Positions 1-7,880 of a DNA stretch of 32,379 nucleotides are shown here, piece by piece (the first letter of the stretch is position 1; every line of letters starts with the position of its first letter). The notes under the pieces are model-generated. The model had not been told where the DNA came from. It saw nothing but the letters and a program-made list of their open reading frames with translations, and did no database searches. The translations under genes were made by a program, and so were the position numbers. The DNA comes from Candidatus Roizmanbacteria bacterium (GTDB taxonomy: Bacteria; Patescibacteriota; Microgenomatia; UBA1406; GWC2-37-13): positions 1 through 32,379 of the forward strand of contig JALWZV010000089.1 of the NCBI GenBank assembly GCA_027002315.1, read 5' to 3'.

Positions 1-130
1 GGCTCAGATGTTCAATGAGACTAGCTCTTTTGAACGAAGTGAAAAAAGAGCAAAAGTCGAATTAACCCTCCGAATCGGAGGGGCAACTCTTTGAAGGTGT
101 GAAGTTAAAAAGGTTTGGGATAGAAAATGA
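1..130. other. Left-edge region with two hairpins, no firm gene
   Basis: Two inverted repeats are visible. One has arms 24-31 and 44-51 (GCTCTTTT/AAAAGAGC) with a 12-base loop. The other has arms 66-72 and 76-82 (CCCTCCG/CGGAGGG) with a 3-base loop. Frame 2 on the + strand is open from base 2 to a TGA at 92-94, so this could be the last 30 codons of a gene lying to the left, but the peptide matches no family I recognise. The hairpins could equally be untranslated sequence or a dispersed genomic repeat upstream of the tRNA. Confidence 0.3.
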
Positions 131-204
131 CGGGGATTGGCGCAGACGGCTAGCGCGCACGCCTGGGGGGCGTGAGGTCGCGGGTTCAAGTCCCGCATCC
201 CCGA
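131..204 (+). tRNA. tRNA-Pro (anticodon GGG)
   Basis: A complete cloverleaf can be folded. The acceptor stem is 131-137 with 197-203 (CGGGGAT/ATCCCCG). The D stem is 140-143 with 153-156, the anticodon stem 158-162 with 170-174, and the T stem 180-184 with 192-196 around the loop TTCAAGT. The anticodon loop 163-169 is CTGGGGG, giving anticodon GGG at 165-167, which reads proline CCC/CCT codons. The first pair C1-G72 with A73 is the hallmark of bacterial tRNA-Pro. CCA is not encoded (the sequence after A204 is CACA), so the 3' CCA would be added by tRNA nucleotidyltransferase. Confidence 0.95.
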
Positions 205-307
205 CACAATTGTAACTTCATTTTTAGTCCTTTGTAATATGGGTACCACAGTTAGATAATTAAACAATATGTGAAAAGATGTATCTCTATCTTAGAAGTT
301 TAAAAAT
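205..307. other. Spacer between tRNA-Pro and 5S rRNA
   Basis: AT-rich sequence with no ORF or RNA structure that I can support. It receives transcripts from both sides, from tRNA-Pro on + and 5S rRNA on -. Just past the 5S 3' end on the - strand there is a short T-run (bases 302-307), which could contribute to termination. Confidence 0.5.
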
Positions 308-428
308 GCCCTGGCTGCGACCTACTTTCCCGTCCGACTAGGTCGGAGAGTATCATCAGCGCTGGCCTGTTTCACGACTCTGTTCGGGATGAGAAGAGGT
401 GGTTCCAGACCGCTCAAGCAACCAGAGC
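308..428 (-). rRNA. rrf: 5S ribosomal RNA
   Basis: Read on the - strand, this 121-base segment has the 5S layout. The 5' end (418-428) and 3' end (308-318) form the terminal helix I of about 11 pairs, including G-U pairs. The interior contains the conserved equivalents of the E. coli loop regions, for example the complement of TTTCACGACTCTGTTCGGGATG at 370-391 and of ACCTACTTTCCCGT at 320-333. There is no 23S rRNA upstream of it: bases 429-494 are a short promoter region followed by a protein gene on the other strand. The gene is therefore detached from any 16S-23S operon and has its own promoter. Confidence 0.93.
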
Positions 429-435
429 AATTGAT

Positions 436-464
436 ATTATAACAGTTGATATTGATAAGTTAAA
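436..464 (-). promoter_or_regulatory. Promoter of the 5S rRNA gene
   Basis: On the - strand a perfect TATAAT lies at 441-436, seven bases before the 5S 5' end at 428. Transcription should thus start at or very near the mature 5' end. A weak -35-like TTTAAC lies 17 bases further up (464-459). The region is shared with the divergent promoter of the PH-domain gene. Confidence 0.6.
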
Positions 465-481
465 GAGCAAAATTAATATAG

Positions 482-487
482 TATAAT
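482..487 (+). promoter_or_regulatory. -10 box of the PH-domain gene, leaderless start
   Basis: A perfect TATAAT ends 7 bases before the ATG at 495, so transcription should begin at about the start codon. Only a weak -35 (TTAAAG, 460-465, 16-base spacer) is visible. Confidence 0.6.
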
Positions 488-494
488 ATGTTCA

Positions 495-1055
495 ATGCCT
501 GTAAAAAATGTAAAGAAGAAAAACATTGGACATAATCGTTACTTTCACGCTCTTTCATTTTACCCAGATGTTCATTTTAAGTCTAAACTACCAGATGAGG
601 AAGTTGTCTTGATATTAAGAGCTCATCCTATAACTCAGTTATCATGGGTATTTAATACTTTTATTTTGCTTTTACTTTTACTTGGAAGTAATTTTATAGC
701 GGTTTATTTTTTAGATATCTTTAAAGTTCTGTTTTTAGACTTAATAATGTTGGTAACAATCTTTAATTACGCATGGTCAAATTTCTTAAAGTGGTTTTTT
801 AATGTTGGTGTTGTGACAACGAAGAGGATAATTGACGTAGATTTTTATAGTATTTTAGTAAGAGAGACCAGCGGTACAAGAGTTGATAGGGTAGAAGATA
901 TAAGTGCTAATGTATCTGGATACTTAGGGTCACTTTTTAATTATGGCGATGTGATGGTTCAGACAGCGGGAGAGGAAACAAACTTAGAATTTTTACGTGT
1001 TCCAGAACCAGCGTTAGTAGTAAAAGCTATAAACAGCGTTATTAGAAGAGAATAA
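495..1055 (+). CDS. Membrane protein with bacterial PH domain (bPH2/DUF304-like)
   Basis: 186 residues. Two membrane helices sit at about 48-73 and 76-98. After them comes a PH-like segment with the usual sequence cues: a VTTKRIID start of the first strands, a region around residues 117-140 (RETSGTRVDRVEDISANV) matching the 'L.RI.DV' core, then a glycine turn and FNYGDVMVQTA near 150-160, typical of YdbT/YdbS-type bacterial PH domains. These domains sit on the cytoplasmic face of the membrane; no biochemical role is established for the family. It is the first gene of a + strand run with the two genes that follow (gaps of 2 and 5 bases). A TATAAT box immediately upstream predicts a leaderless mRNA, and no Shine-Dalgarno is visible. 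Confidence 0.8.
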   Translation: MPVKNVKKKNIGHNRYFHALSFYPDVHFKSKLPDEEVVLILRAHPITQLSWVFNTFILLLLLLGSNFIAVYFLDIFKVLFLDLIMLVTIFNYAWSNFLKWFFNVGVVTTKRIIDVDFYSILVRETSGTRVDRVEDISANVSGYLGSLFNYGDVMVQTAGEETNLEFLRVPEPALVVKAINSVIRRE

Positions 1056-1057
1056 AT

Positions 1058-1288
1058 ATGATAAATTACCAAGATTTCTTAACACAGGATTTTGTTATCT
1101 CTTTTTTTTATAAAGCATTTGTAATTACACTAGCTATAATATATGTTTTTTACTCAATAGTGCTTGTAAGACAGGTTAAAGTTATGTTAGAGTTTATAAG
1201 AGGAAGAACCTATAACACAATGATTTTAATCTCAAAGCTGCAGATACTTTTATCTATTATCATATTAATATTAGCTATTTTTATTTAA
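1058..1288 (+). CDS. Small two-helix membrane protein (resembles DUF5657-type CPR proteins)
   Basis: 76 residues with hydrophobic helices at about 17-38 and 56-76, separated by a basic loop containing RQVKVMLEFIRGR. The topology and the loop resemble a small CPR-associated membrane family (DUF5657-like); I assign that from memory and only tentatively. The gene begins 2 bases after the stop of the PH-domain gene and ends 5 bases before the next start, so the three are probably co-transcribed. No catalytic residues can be identified. It may be a subunit or partner of its neighbours. Confidence 0.65.
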   Translation: MINYQDFLTQDFVISFFYKAFVITLAIIYVFYSIVLVRQVKVMLEFIRGRTYNTMILISKLQILLSIIILILAIFI

Positions 1289-1293
1289 AGACT

Positions 1294-2961
1294 ATGTTTT
1301 TATCAGCAGGGTGGCGTGGTTTACAGAAGAACCATAGAGTGTCCAACTTTTTTAAGTTCTCAAACCTATTTTTTATAATTACGGTTGATATGGAAAACAG
1401 TGAAGCAACTGTCAACAAGTTTGCTAGGGATATTGAGTTACAAAACTTTAGACATTTATCTGATCTAGATGCCTTTATTTTTGAAGAGATAAAAAAACTC
1501 AATCTTCCTCCTGGAATTTCTCTTGCACTTGGTTTTATAAAGGATAACGGAACTGTGTATTTAAAGACTGTTGGAGAGGGAATTGTGTACTTAAGAAGAG
1601 GACGTAAGTTTGCAAAGATAATTGAGGGAGATAACTCAGCATCGGGAGTTATTCAGAATGACGATAAGTTTGTTTTTACAACAACTAGGTTAGTCGAAGC
1701 AATACAAGGTGAGGATAAGATTAAAAATATCACAGATGAAAAATTACCTGAGTCTATGGTTGAGAAATCAGCCCTCAACCTTAGCGTGATGGAAAGCAAT
1801 CCTGGAAGTATATTATTTGTCAGAAAAGTTAAGGATGAGGATAATAGGTTTTCTCCCACTGTACCTTTAAAATTAGAACAACCATTTTCCAAATTTAAAC
1901 TTGATAAAAAAATCAAGATAGGATTAGGCATTTTGGTTATAGTTTTTATCTCGGTATTGGTATTTCTCAGAATTCAAGGAGGAGGGTTGAAAAATGATAG
2001 AATCTTTAAGAACGCAAATAATCTAATAAGACAAGATTTGAATGAAGCTAAGAAATACTCTAACTCCGATGTGCAAAAGTCTCAGGAAGCAATTCAGAGA
2101 GCTAAAGACGAGTTAAGTAGTTTAAAGAAAGAGGTAGGAAAGGATTATCAACAGAAAATATCTTCTCTACAAGAGTTAATTAATAATACTGAAAAAGAAG
2201 TACTTGAGGCACAGATGGAAAAACCAAAAGAGTTTTATGATTTAACACTATTAGACAAGAATATAGAAGGTAAAAATCTAACGTTGTATGATAGTGACCT
2301 TTCGATACTAACTAATAATCAATTTATCTACACCTTGTCGTTAGATGACAAGGCTACTAAAAGATTTAAGAACGATGTTTTTAAGAGTGGACAGTTTGTA
2401 ACAACTAACAATAATGGACTATTTGTGCTTGTAAAAGAAAAAGGTATTTATAAAGTTAATGACGATAAGAGCATAGAGTTGATTATTGAGGCCACTGATG
2501 ATTGGAATGACGTTAAGGATTTTAAAGGGTATGGAAGCAATCTTTATATCTTGAGAGATGATAATATTTATAAATTTACACCTGTTAGTGCTGGATATTC
2601 TGGCGCTTTACAGTATTTCCCAGTAGATAAAGACCTAGAATCAGCGTCTTCGTTTGCCATAGATAAATATGTTTATGTTGCATTTTCGGACACGATTGTG
2701 CGTTATCTTTCAGGCAAAAAAGACGAGATTAAGTTTGAGTTCCCAAAAACTAGTTTTAAGATTTACAAGATCTTTACGAACAAAGATATTGATATGATTT
2801 ATGTTTGGGATAAAGACAACGGAGAAACCTTTGTTTTTGATAAAGAGGGCGAGTATCAGAGATCAATACTATCAAGTGTTTTAAAAAAAGCATCAGATTT
2901 AGTCGCGTATAATGGAAAAATTTTTGTTGTTTATAAAAACAAGATTCTTACTTTAGAATAG
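1294..2961 (+). CDS. Membrane protein: PP2C-like N-terminus, TM helix, coiled coil, probable beta-propeller
   Basis: 555 residues. Residues 1-165 look like a degenerate PP2C/SpoIIE-type phosphatase fold: alternating strands, then GTVYLKTVGEGIVYLRRG followed by a GVIQNDDKFVFTTTRLVEAI segment, similar to the 'G.l..gD.lll.tDGl.e' end of PP2C domains. I do not see the metal-binding aspartate set, so it may be inactive. One membrane helix lies at about 209-227. A charged coiled coil follows at about 240-305. The last 240 residues are strand-rich with repeated 'LY.L.DD.IYKF'-like units, suggesting a beta-propeller outside the membrane. It is the third gene of the run from 495. A start at 1390 (MENSEATV) is possible, but the upstream 32 residues fit the first strands of the fold. 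Confidence 0.65.
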   Translation: MFLSAGWRGLQKNHRVSNFFKFSNLFFIITVDMENSEATVNKFARDIELQNFRHLSDLDAFIFEEIKKLNLPPGISLALGFIKDNGTVYLKTVGEGIVYLRRGRKFAKIIEGDNSASGVIQNDDKFVFTTTRLVEAIQGEDKIKNITDEKLPESMVEKSALNLSVMESNPGSILFVRKVKDEDNRFSPTVPLKLEQPFSKFKLDKKIKIGLGILVIVFISVLVFLRIQGGGLKNDRIFKNANNLIRQDLNEAKKYSNSDVQKSQEAIQRAKDELSSLKKEVGKDYQQKISSLQELINNTEKEVLEAQMEKPKEFYDLTLLDKNIEGKNLTLYDSDLSILTNNQFIYTLSLDDKATKRFKNDVFKSGQFVTTNNNGLFVLVKEKGIYKVNDDKSIELIIEATDDWNDVKDFKGYGSNLYILRDDNIYKFTPVSAGYSGALQYFPVDKDLESASSFAIDKYVYVAFSDTIVRYLSGKKDEIKFEFPKTSFKIYKIFTNKDIDMIYVWDKDNGETFVFDKEGEYQRSILSSVLKKASDLVAYNGKIFVVYKNKILTLE

Positions 2962-2962
2962 A

Positions 2963-3862
2963 TTATTCTTGAGAAGGTTTTGGGTTGTTGAAGTAGTCTT
3001 TCCCTTTAAGTATATCGCTTAGGTAAACACCGTTTATTTTGTAGGTAAAGTTTGAGTTAATATCTGTGTTGGCAAGATAGTAGTTAATATTATTCTCTCT
3101 CTTTTTTTGTAAAATCAGTGTCTTAGTCTTGTTATTTTCTACAACCAAGATTTTTATTTGTGGAGTAATTTTCACTCTTTTTAAGATATCAGATGCTTTA
3201 AGTGTTTTGAGTGTGTTAAGGAAGAAATCAACTCTCTCTTGTTTTACCTCTTTTCCATTTAGATACCAACCTTTGTTGTTTTTAGTTAGCGAAATATTTT
3301 CATTTGGTAACTTAATTTGAACTTTACTAATTTTATCTTCTGAGTTTATTAGATGTGGATTTAAATCTTTTAAATCGCTAATAGATGCTATATCTGGTAC
3401 ATCATTCACAATAAATACATCCTTTCCAACCCTGATGTAGTTGGAGTTAAGACCAAATGTTTTTCCTATATATATTTTGGCTAAGATTTTATGGCTCTTG
3501 TCATAAAGTACAATCTTGTTGTTGTTAACATCAAATTGGGCGTAGTTTTTTTGATTTCTTGAGACTAAGTTCTCTTTATCAAATGAGAGCATACTTGAAA
3601 TAATTTCTTTAACACGGGAGTTATCTACTGGAAATAGCATTTGTTTATCTTTTTGATACCATTTCTGACCATTTCTGCTTAGAATGATTTTTTTATCCTT
3701 GGACTCGATATTTATTTCGTATACATCATTGCTTGTAAATTTAAACAGATTTTTATTAACAGCATCTTTTTTAAAAGGTGAATATACTTTCAAAAGATAA
3801 AAGAGTGCTAATAATACTGATATAACTACAACAGACAGAAGCTCTTTATTTAGTTTTCCCAT
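2963..3862 (-). CDS. DUF4340-family membrane-anchored protein
   Basis: 299 residues. There is an N-terminal signal-anchor helix at about 8-25. The rest repeats the pattern seen in DUF4340: 'V..I.I...D.KIILSRNGQKWYQ' with a lining '...P.D...V..I...' and then '...IYIGKTFGLNSNYIRVG...VFIV', followed by a second, weaker round (residues about 180-245). DUF4340 proteins are envelope proteins, often beside ABC transporters or gliding/secretion genes; their biochemical role is unknown. Here the gene is last in a - strand run behind three T4SS-pilin-like genes (17-base gap), which suggests a link with that apparatus. It ends 2 bases from the convergent gene at 1294-2961, and no terminator is obvious between them. 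Confidence 0.72.
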   Translation of the reverse strand: MGKLNKELLSVVVISVLLALFYLLKVYSPFKKDAVNKNLFKFTSNDVYEINIESKDKKIILSRNGQKWYQKDKQMLFPVDNSRVKEIISSMLSFDKENLVSRNQKNYAQFDVNNNKIVLYDKSHKILAKIYIGKTFGLNSNYIRVGKDVFIVNDVPDIASISDLKDLNPHLINSEDKISKVQIKLPNENISLTKNNKGWYLNGKEVKQERVDFFLNTLKTLKASDILKRVKITPQIKILVVENNKTKTLILQKKRENNINYYLANTDINSNFTYKINGVYLSDILKGKDYFNNPKPSQE

Positions 3863-3878
3863 ACTTGAGAGTTAAATT

Positions 3879-4256
3879 TTAAGGAAATAAACTTGGTATG
3901 CTAATTACCCAACTTCCATCCGCAGCCTTTTTAACAACTCCCAAGATATTGCCTGCAAGGAAACCGAATAATGTGTATGTTATCACAACTATGAGCAAGC
4001 CAATAACCGCGTGTGTAATTTTAAGCTGAGCTTTAATTAATCTTTCTTTTTCTCCTTTAGACGCAATCCAGTCTAGACCTGCCCACAGAAGATAAAAGAG
4101 CAAAAGTATGCCGGCGATTATAATTGCATAATTTACAAACTTTGCGATAACACTTCCCATCAACCCTGCAAAGCCACTATTACCACTTGAACCAGATGCC
4201 GCGTTGTTAATTGCGTTGCACATGGGTCCAAAACATATATTTGTTGTCAGTATCAT
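3879..4256 (-). CDS. T4SS-pilin-like (VirB2/TrbC-like) two-helix protein
   Basis: 125 residues from the ATG at 4256. Starts at 4328 or 4316 are also open but would overlap the upstream gene. A Gly/Ser-rich segment (residues about 20-33) precedes two membrane helices (about 45-70 and 85-110). The loop between them reads SKGEKERLIKAQLKI, the degenerate form of the G-x-P-x-K-x-K-K-A loop found in the CPR T4SS-pilin family (Mbov_0395/T4SS_pilin type). Family members are assumed to be inner-membrane pilin-like subunits of type IV secretion-like systems. It is third in the - strand run starting at 4967. Confidence 0.7.
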   Translation of the reverse strand: MILTTNICFGPMCNAINNAASGSSGNSGFAGLMGSVIAKFVNYAIIIAGILLLFYLLWAGLDWIASKGEKERLIKAQLKITHAVIGLLIVVITYTLFGFLAGNILGVVKKAADGSWVISIPSLFP

Positions 4257-4281
4257 TTTTATCTTAGTCAGATTTGTAAAC

Positions 4282-4644
4282 TTATATTTTTGTAAATTGT
4301 GGGTTAAGTATTGCATCCCAACGGCCAAACACTGTTATTCCAATAATAGCTGCCAGCAAAGGAGTTAGGACAATAATAACCAACCCTATCGCTGTATATG
4401 TCATTTTTAAATTTGCTTGTGCTACTTTCTTAGGATCACCATTAGCTGAGATGTATGAGTATCCTGCTAGTATGAAGTTAATTAGTGTAAATATTCCCGC
4501 GACAATTAATACTGCTTGTAGAGCAACATTGAGCATCTTAACCAGTCCTTCTTCTGGGCTGGTAAATGTTGGGGTTCCTATCGGAGGAGTAACTTGACCC
4601 ATTACCGTAGGGACAGTGTCTGCTAATAATTTTAGTTTATTCAT
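4282..4644 (-). CDS. T4SS-pilin-like (VirB2/TrbC-like) two-helix protein
   Basis: 120 residues. An N-terminal segment (1-35) could include a weak signal sequence and a polar, proline-rich exposed stretch. Helices lie at about 38-62 and 80-104. The connecting loop is ANGDPKKVAQANLKM, matching the G-[DN]-P-x-K loop of the family. It starts 20 bases after the stop of the pilin-like gene 4967-4665. A TATAAT lies on the - strand at 4662-4657, 12 bases before the ATG, so it may also be transcribed on its own. Confidence 0.78.
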   Translation of the reverse strand: MNKLKLLADTVPTVMGQVTPPIGTPTFTSPEEGLVKMLNVALQAVLIVAGIFTLINFILAGYSYISANGDPKKVAQANLKMTYTAIGLVIIVLTPLLAAIIGITVFGRWDAILNPQFTKI

Positions 4645-4664
4645 ATATTTAATTTAATTATAAC

Positions 4665-4967
4665 TTAGAAAGGAGAATTTGGACCTCCTATTCCTAAAAG
4701 ACTTGCTATAAGCTTAACTAATAAATAACTTGCCAATATAATGCCAAAACCGATAAGGGACATATTCAAGGTAGCCTTAACCTTTTTCAGTTTATCTGGA
4801 TTTCCGTCGCTTGACATATACTGAAAACCCATATATATGAGCATTAAGAATAACAAAACCCCTGCGACTAAAATTATATTAGGTATAATGACATTAAGAA
4901 TCATTGCCAAGCTTGTAAATTGAGCAGGGGCAAAGTTACTAGAATCGATAGTAAGAGCATATACCAT
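4665..4967 (-). CDS. T4SS-pilin-like (VirB2/TrbC-like) two-helix protein
   Basis: 100 residues with helices at about 20-47 and 67-92 joined by SSDGNPDKLKKVKATL, the clearest example in the window of the G-N-P-D-K-L-K-K loop of CPR T4SS-pilins. The N-terminal stretch before the first helix is short. It is the first gene of a four-gene - strand run (three pilin-like proteins and DUF4340). Its promoter overlaps the 5' region of the divergent Fic gene: on the - strand TATACT ends 9 bases before the ATG, with TTGATT 17 bases upstream, giving an mRNA with almost no leader. Confidence 0.8.
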   Translation of the reverse strand: MVYALTIDSSNFAPAQFTSLAMILNVIIPNIILVAGVLLFLMLIYMGFQYMSSDGNPDKLKKVKATLNMSLIGFGIILASYLLVKLIASLLGIGGPNSPF

Positions 4968-5009
4968 AGCGTTTTTAGTATATTAAAATTTAAAGAAGAA
5001 ATCAATTTT

Positions 5010-6053
5010 ATGTTTGAACCAAAATATAGAATTACTAACAAGATACTTGTTAACATATCAAAGATTGAGGCAGCGGAGGAGATTATTAAGAATTCGCCCC
5101 TTTTGCCTTTGTGGGAAAAAAAGTTTCGTGAAGACGCGATAGTTAGATCTGTTCATCACGGCACTCATATAGAAGGAAATCCCTTAGATAGAAATGATGC
5201 TCAGGATGTTCTGCAGGGTAAGAAAATAGCTGCAAGACCACGAGATGTCCAAGAAGTGATAAATTATAGAAGAGTTATAAGTTTAATTGATGAAGAGGCA
5301 AGAAGGCATTTAAGTAAAATAACCGAACAACTCATAAAAAAACTTCATAAAATAGTTACAAATCGTGTTTTATCAGAAGATAAATCTGGCGTTTACAGAA
5401 CACAGAACGTAATTATCAGGAACTCAGCAACAGGAGAGATTACATTTAGACCACCACCATCGATAAAGGTACCTTTTCTAATGAAGGAGTTTGTGTATTG
5501 GTTAAATAAGTATGGAAGTGATGAGATACACCCGGTCATTAAAGCTGGGATTGCCCATCATGAGTTGGTCAGGATACATCCTTTTACTGATGGTAATGGT
5601 CGCGTAGCGAGAGTTTTAGCGACCTTAATATTGTTTCTTGGCGGGTATGATATTCGGCGTTTTTTTTCTTTAGAGGAGTATTATGATAAAGATGCTGTTT
5701 CTTATTATGAGAGCTTACAAAAAGCTTCAGCTGGTAATTTAACTGCGTGGTTAGAGTATTTTTCTTTAGGAGCAGCTGTTGAGTTTGAGAGAGTAAAAAA
5801 GAAGATATTGAAGATATCAAAAGATGTGAAGATGAAACAAAAGATTGGAGGAAAACAGCTTTTCTTGAATGAAAGACAGATTAAGATAATAGAGTATATA
5901 CAGGAGGTAGGATACTTACAAAATAAGATGTTCTCAACACTTTTCCCTGATTTATCGGAAGATACTGTGTTGCGCGAGATAAAACCATTAGTAAATAATA
6001 ACATTGTTAAGAAAATAGGGAGAACAAAATCTAGCAGATATATTTTGGCCTAA
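5010..6053 (+). CDS. fic: Fic-domain protein (probable AMPylase/NMP transferase) with C-terminal winged helix
   Basis: 347 residues from the ATG at 5010; a further upstream TTG start would run into the promoter of the divergent gene. The catalytic Fic motif HPFTDGNGRVAR is complete at about 190-201. The N-terminal helix carries THIEGN with Glu55, the position of the inhibitory glutamate in self-inhibited class II Fic proteins; the usual Ser/Thr four residues before it is Gly here. The last 70 residues (from LNERQIKIIEYIQ) look like a winged helix-turn-helix, as in Fic proteins that bind DNA or pair with regulators. Fic enzymes transfer AMP or another nucleotide to Ser/Thr/Tyr hydroxyls of target proteins. 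The target here is unknown. It is followed 10 bases later by DNA ligase. Confidence 0.88.
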   Translation: MFEPKYRITNKILVNISKIEAAEEIIKNSPLLPLWEKKFREDAIVRSVHHGTHIEGNPLDRNDAQDVLQGKKIAARPRDVQEVINYRRVISLIDEEARRHLSKITEQLIKKLHKIVTNRVLSEDKSGVYRTQNVIIRNSATGEITFRPPPSIKVPFLMKEFVYWLNKYGSDEIHPVIKAGIAHHELVRIHPFTDGNGRVARVLATLILFLGGYDIRRFFSLEEYYDKDAVSYYESLQKASAGNLTAWLEYFSLGAAVEFERVKKKILKISKDVKMKQKIGGKQLFLNERQIKIIEYIQEVGYLQNKMFSTLFPDLSEDTVLREIKPLVNNNIVKKIGRTKSSRYILA

Positions 6054-6063
6054 TTAATCACAT

Positions 6064-7851
6064 ATGTTTTTTTCAAAAGTAGCTGAGTATTTCAAACAAA
6101 TAGATAGAACTCAATCCCGTCTTGAGATAACAGATCTTTTATCATCTTTATTTAAAGAGCTAAGCGTAAGTGAAATACAGCCGACTCTCTATCTTTTACA
6201 GGGGCGTGTTGCTCCATTATATGAAAAAGTAGAGTTTGGTATGGGTGAGAAAATAATCTTGAAAAGTTTATCCTTAGCCCTAAGTCTTGATTCGAGCTAT
6301 TTGAATAAAGAGTATAAAAGAGTTGGAGATTTAGGTCAGGTAGTAGAAAACTTTAAAAAACAAATAACCTCTTTTGATAGGCGAGATTTGCAGGTAATTG
6401 AGGTATATCGAGAGCTTAAGAAAATGGCCTTGGCGAGTGGTACTGGCTCTCAAGAAACGAAGATAAAGATACTTGCTAGTTTAATTAGACAACTAGACCC
6501 ACTTTCTTGTAAATATTTAATAAGAATTCCTTTGGGGAACTTACGTTTAGGGTTTTCTGATATGACTGTTTTAGATGCATTTTCTTGGATGATAAAAGGA
6601 GATAAGAGTTTAAGACCAACTATAGAGAGGGCTTACCATTTGCGACCGGATTTAGGGTATTTAGGTTTTTTGATTAAAAAAAGTGGGGTTGATGAGTTAC
6701 AAAATGTTCGCCCTGAAATATTTACGCCGATCTTAATGATGAGAGCAGAGAGATTATCTTCAGCAAAAGAAATTATTAAAAAGATTGGTAAGTGTATAGT
6801 TGAGCCGAAGTTTGATGGTTTTCGTCTCCAGGTGCATTACTCGAAAAAAGACAAAAGGGTTAGATTGTTTTCTCGCAATCTGGAGGATGTAACCCATATG
6901 TATCCCGATATTGTGAGAGGAGTTATTAAGGAGGTTGTTGCAGATGAGGTTATTTTAGAAGGAGAAGCTATAGGTTTTGATGTTGACACAGAAACGTTTC
7001 TACCTTTTCAGGCCACGGTGCAAAGAAGAAGGAAATATGATGTTGAGGAAAAAGCCAAGGAGATTCCTCTCAAATTGTTTGTTTTTGAACTTCTATATCT
7101 TAATGGTGACGATTACACAAATAAGCCCTTTAAAGAAAGAAGGAGAGCTTTAGAGACCGTGATCAAGTCATCAATAAATGTAGCAAAGAGCACTATTTTT
7201 AAGACTAAAGAGATAATTACAGATGATCCTAAAAAACTAGAGTTAGAGTTTGAGGAATCGGTAGCCGATGGTTTGGAAGGTATAGTGGCAAAAAAGATAG
7301 ACGGAGTATATCAACCGGGAGCGCGAGGATGGAACTGGATAAAGTTTAAAAGAAGCTACTCTTCTAAACTTGAGGACACGATAGATGTTTTAGTTATGGG
7401 TTATGACTATGGTAAAGGAAAAAGAACAGGGTTTGGAATAGGTGCTTTTTTAGTTGGAGTATATGATAGGAAAAATGATAGTTTCAAGACGGTCGCTAAA
7501 GTAGGAACAGGTTTAACAGATGACGAGTGGAAAAAAATGGTTAAGAAATGCCGTATGTTCCAGACAAAAACAAAGCCAGCTATTTATGAAGTGGATAAAC
7601 AGGTCATACCTGATGTCTGGATAAAACCATCGATTGTTGTTGAGATTTTAGCAGATGAGGTGAGTCGTTCACCTGTTCACACAGCTGGAAGAAAGATGAG
7701 AGCAACAAAAAGTGGCCAAGGACTAGAGGTGGATGTTCCTGGTTTTGCTCTAAGATTTCCTCGTTTACAAAGGTTTAGAAATGATAAAAGACCAGAGGAT
7801 GTAACAACACTAACTGAGTTACAAGAAATGTTTAGAGAACAGAAAAAGTAA
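6064..7851 (+). CDS. lig: ATP-dependent DNA ligase (archaeal/eukaryal type)
   Basis: 595 residues, the normal length of archaeal replicative ligases. The order is an N-terminal DNA-binding domain (about 1-215), a nucleotidyltransferase domain (about 216-420) and an OB-fold (about 425-595). Motif I is EPKFDGFRLQ with the adenylated Lys at about 249. Further motifs seen are SRNLEDVTHMYPDI (III), VFELLYLNG (IIIa), LEGIVAKK (IV) and WIKFKR (V). The enzyme seals nicks using ATP; most bacteria use the NAD-dependent LigA instead. The gene lies 10 bases after fic and is probably co-transcribed with it. Absence of LigA in this genome cannot be judged from the window. Confidence 0.95.
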   Translation: MFFSKVAEYFKQIDRTQSRLEITDLLSSLFKELSVSEIQPTLYLLQGRVAPLYEKVEFGMGEKIILKSLSLALSLDSSYLNKEYKRVGDLGQVVENFKKQITSFDRRDLQVIEVYRELKKMALASGTGSQETKIKILASLIRQLDPLSCKYLIRIPLGNLRLGFSDMTVLDAFSWMIKGDKSLRPTIERAYHLRPDLGYLGFLIKKSGVDELQNVRPEIFTPILMMRAERLSSAKEIIKKIGKCIVEPKFDGFRLQVHYSKKDKRVRLFSRNLEDVTHMYPDIVRGVIKEVVADEVILEGEAIGFDVDTETFLPFQATVQRRRKYDVEEKAKEIPLKLFVFELLYLNGDDYTNKPFKERRRALETVIKSSINVAKSTIFKTKEIITDDPKKLELEFEESVADGLEGIVAKKIDGVYQPGARGWNWIKFKRSYSSKLEDTIDVLVMGYDYGKGKRTGFGIGAFLVGVYDRKNDSFKTVAKVGTGLTDDEWKKMVKKCRMFQTKTKPAIYEVDKQVIPDVWIKPSIVVEILADEVSRSPVHTAGRKMRATKSGQGLEVDVPGFALRFPRLQRFRNDKRPEDVTTLTELQEMFREQKK

Positions 7852-7880
7852 GATCTTCTCAACTACACCCACGATTTAAT

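Noticed and set aside
4..267. An 87-codon ORF on the - strand
   Set aside because: It is antisense to tRNA-Pro; the peptide contains the RDLNPRPH-type string that is a known artefact of translating tRNA genes.
4920..5009. TTG start that would add 30 residues to the Fic protein
   Set aside because: It overlaps the coding region and promoter of the divergent pilin-like gene, and the added peptide has no family similarity.
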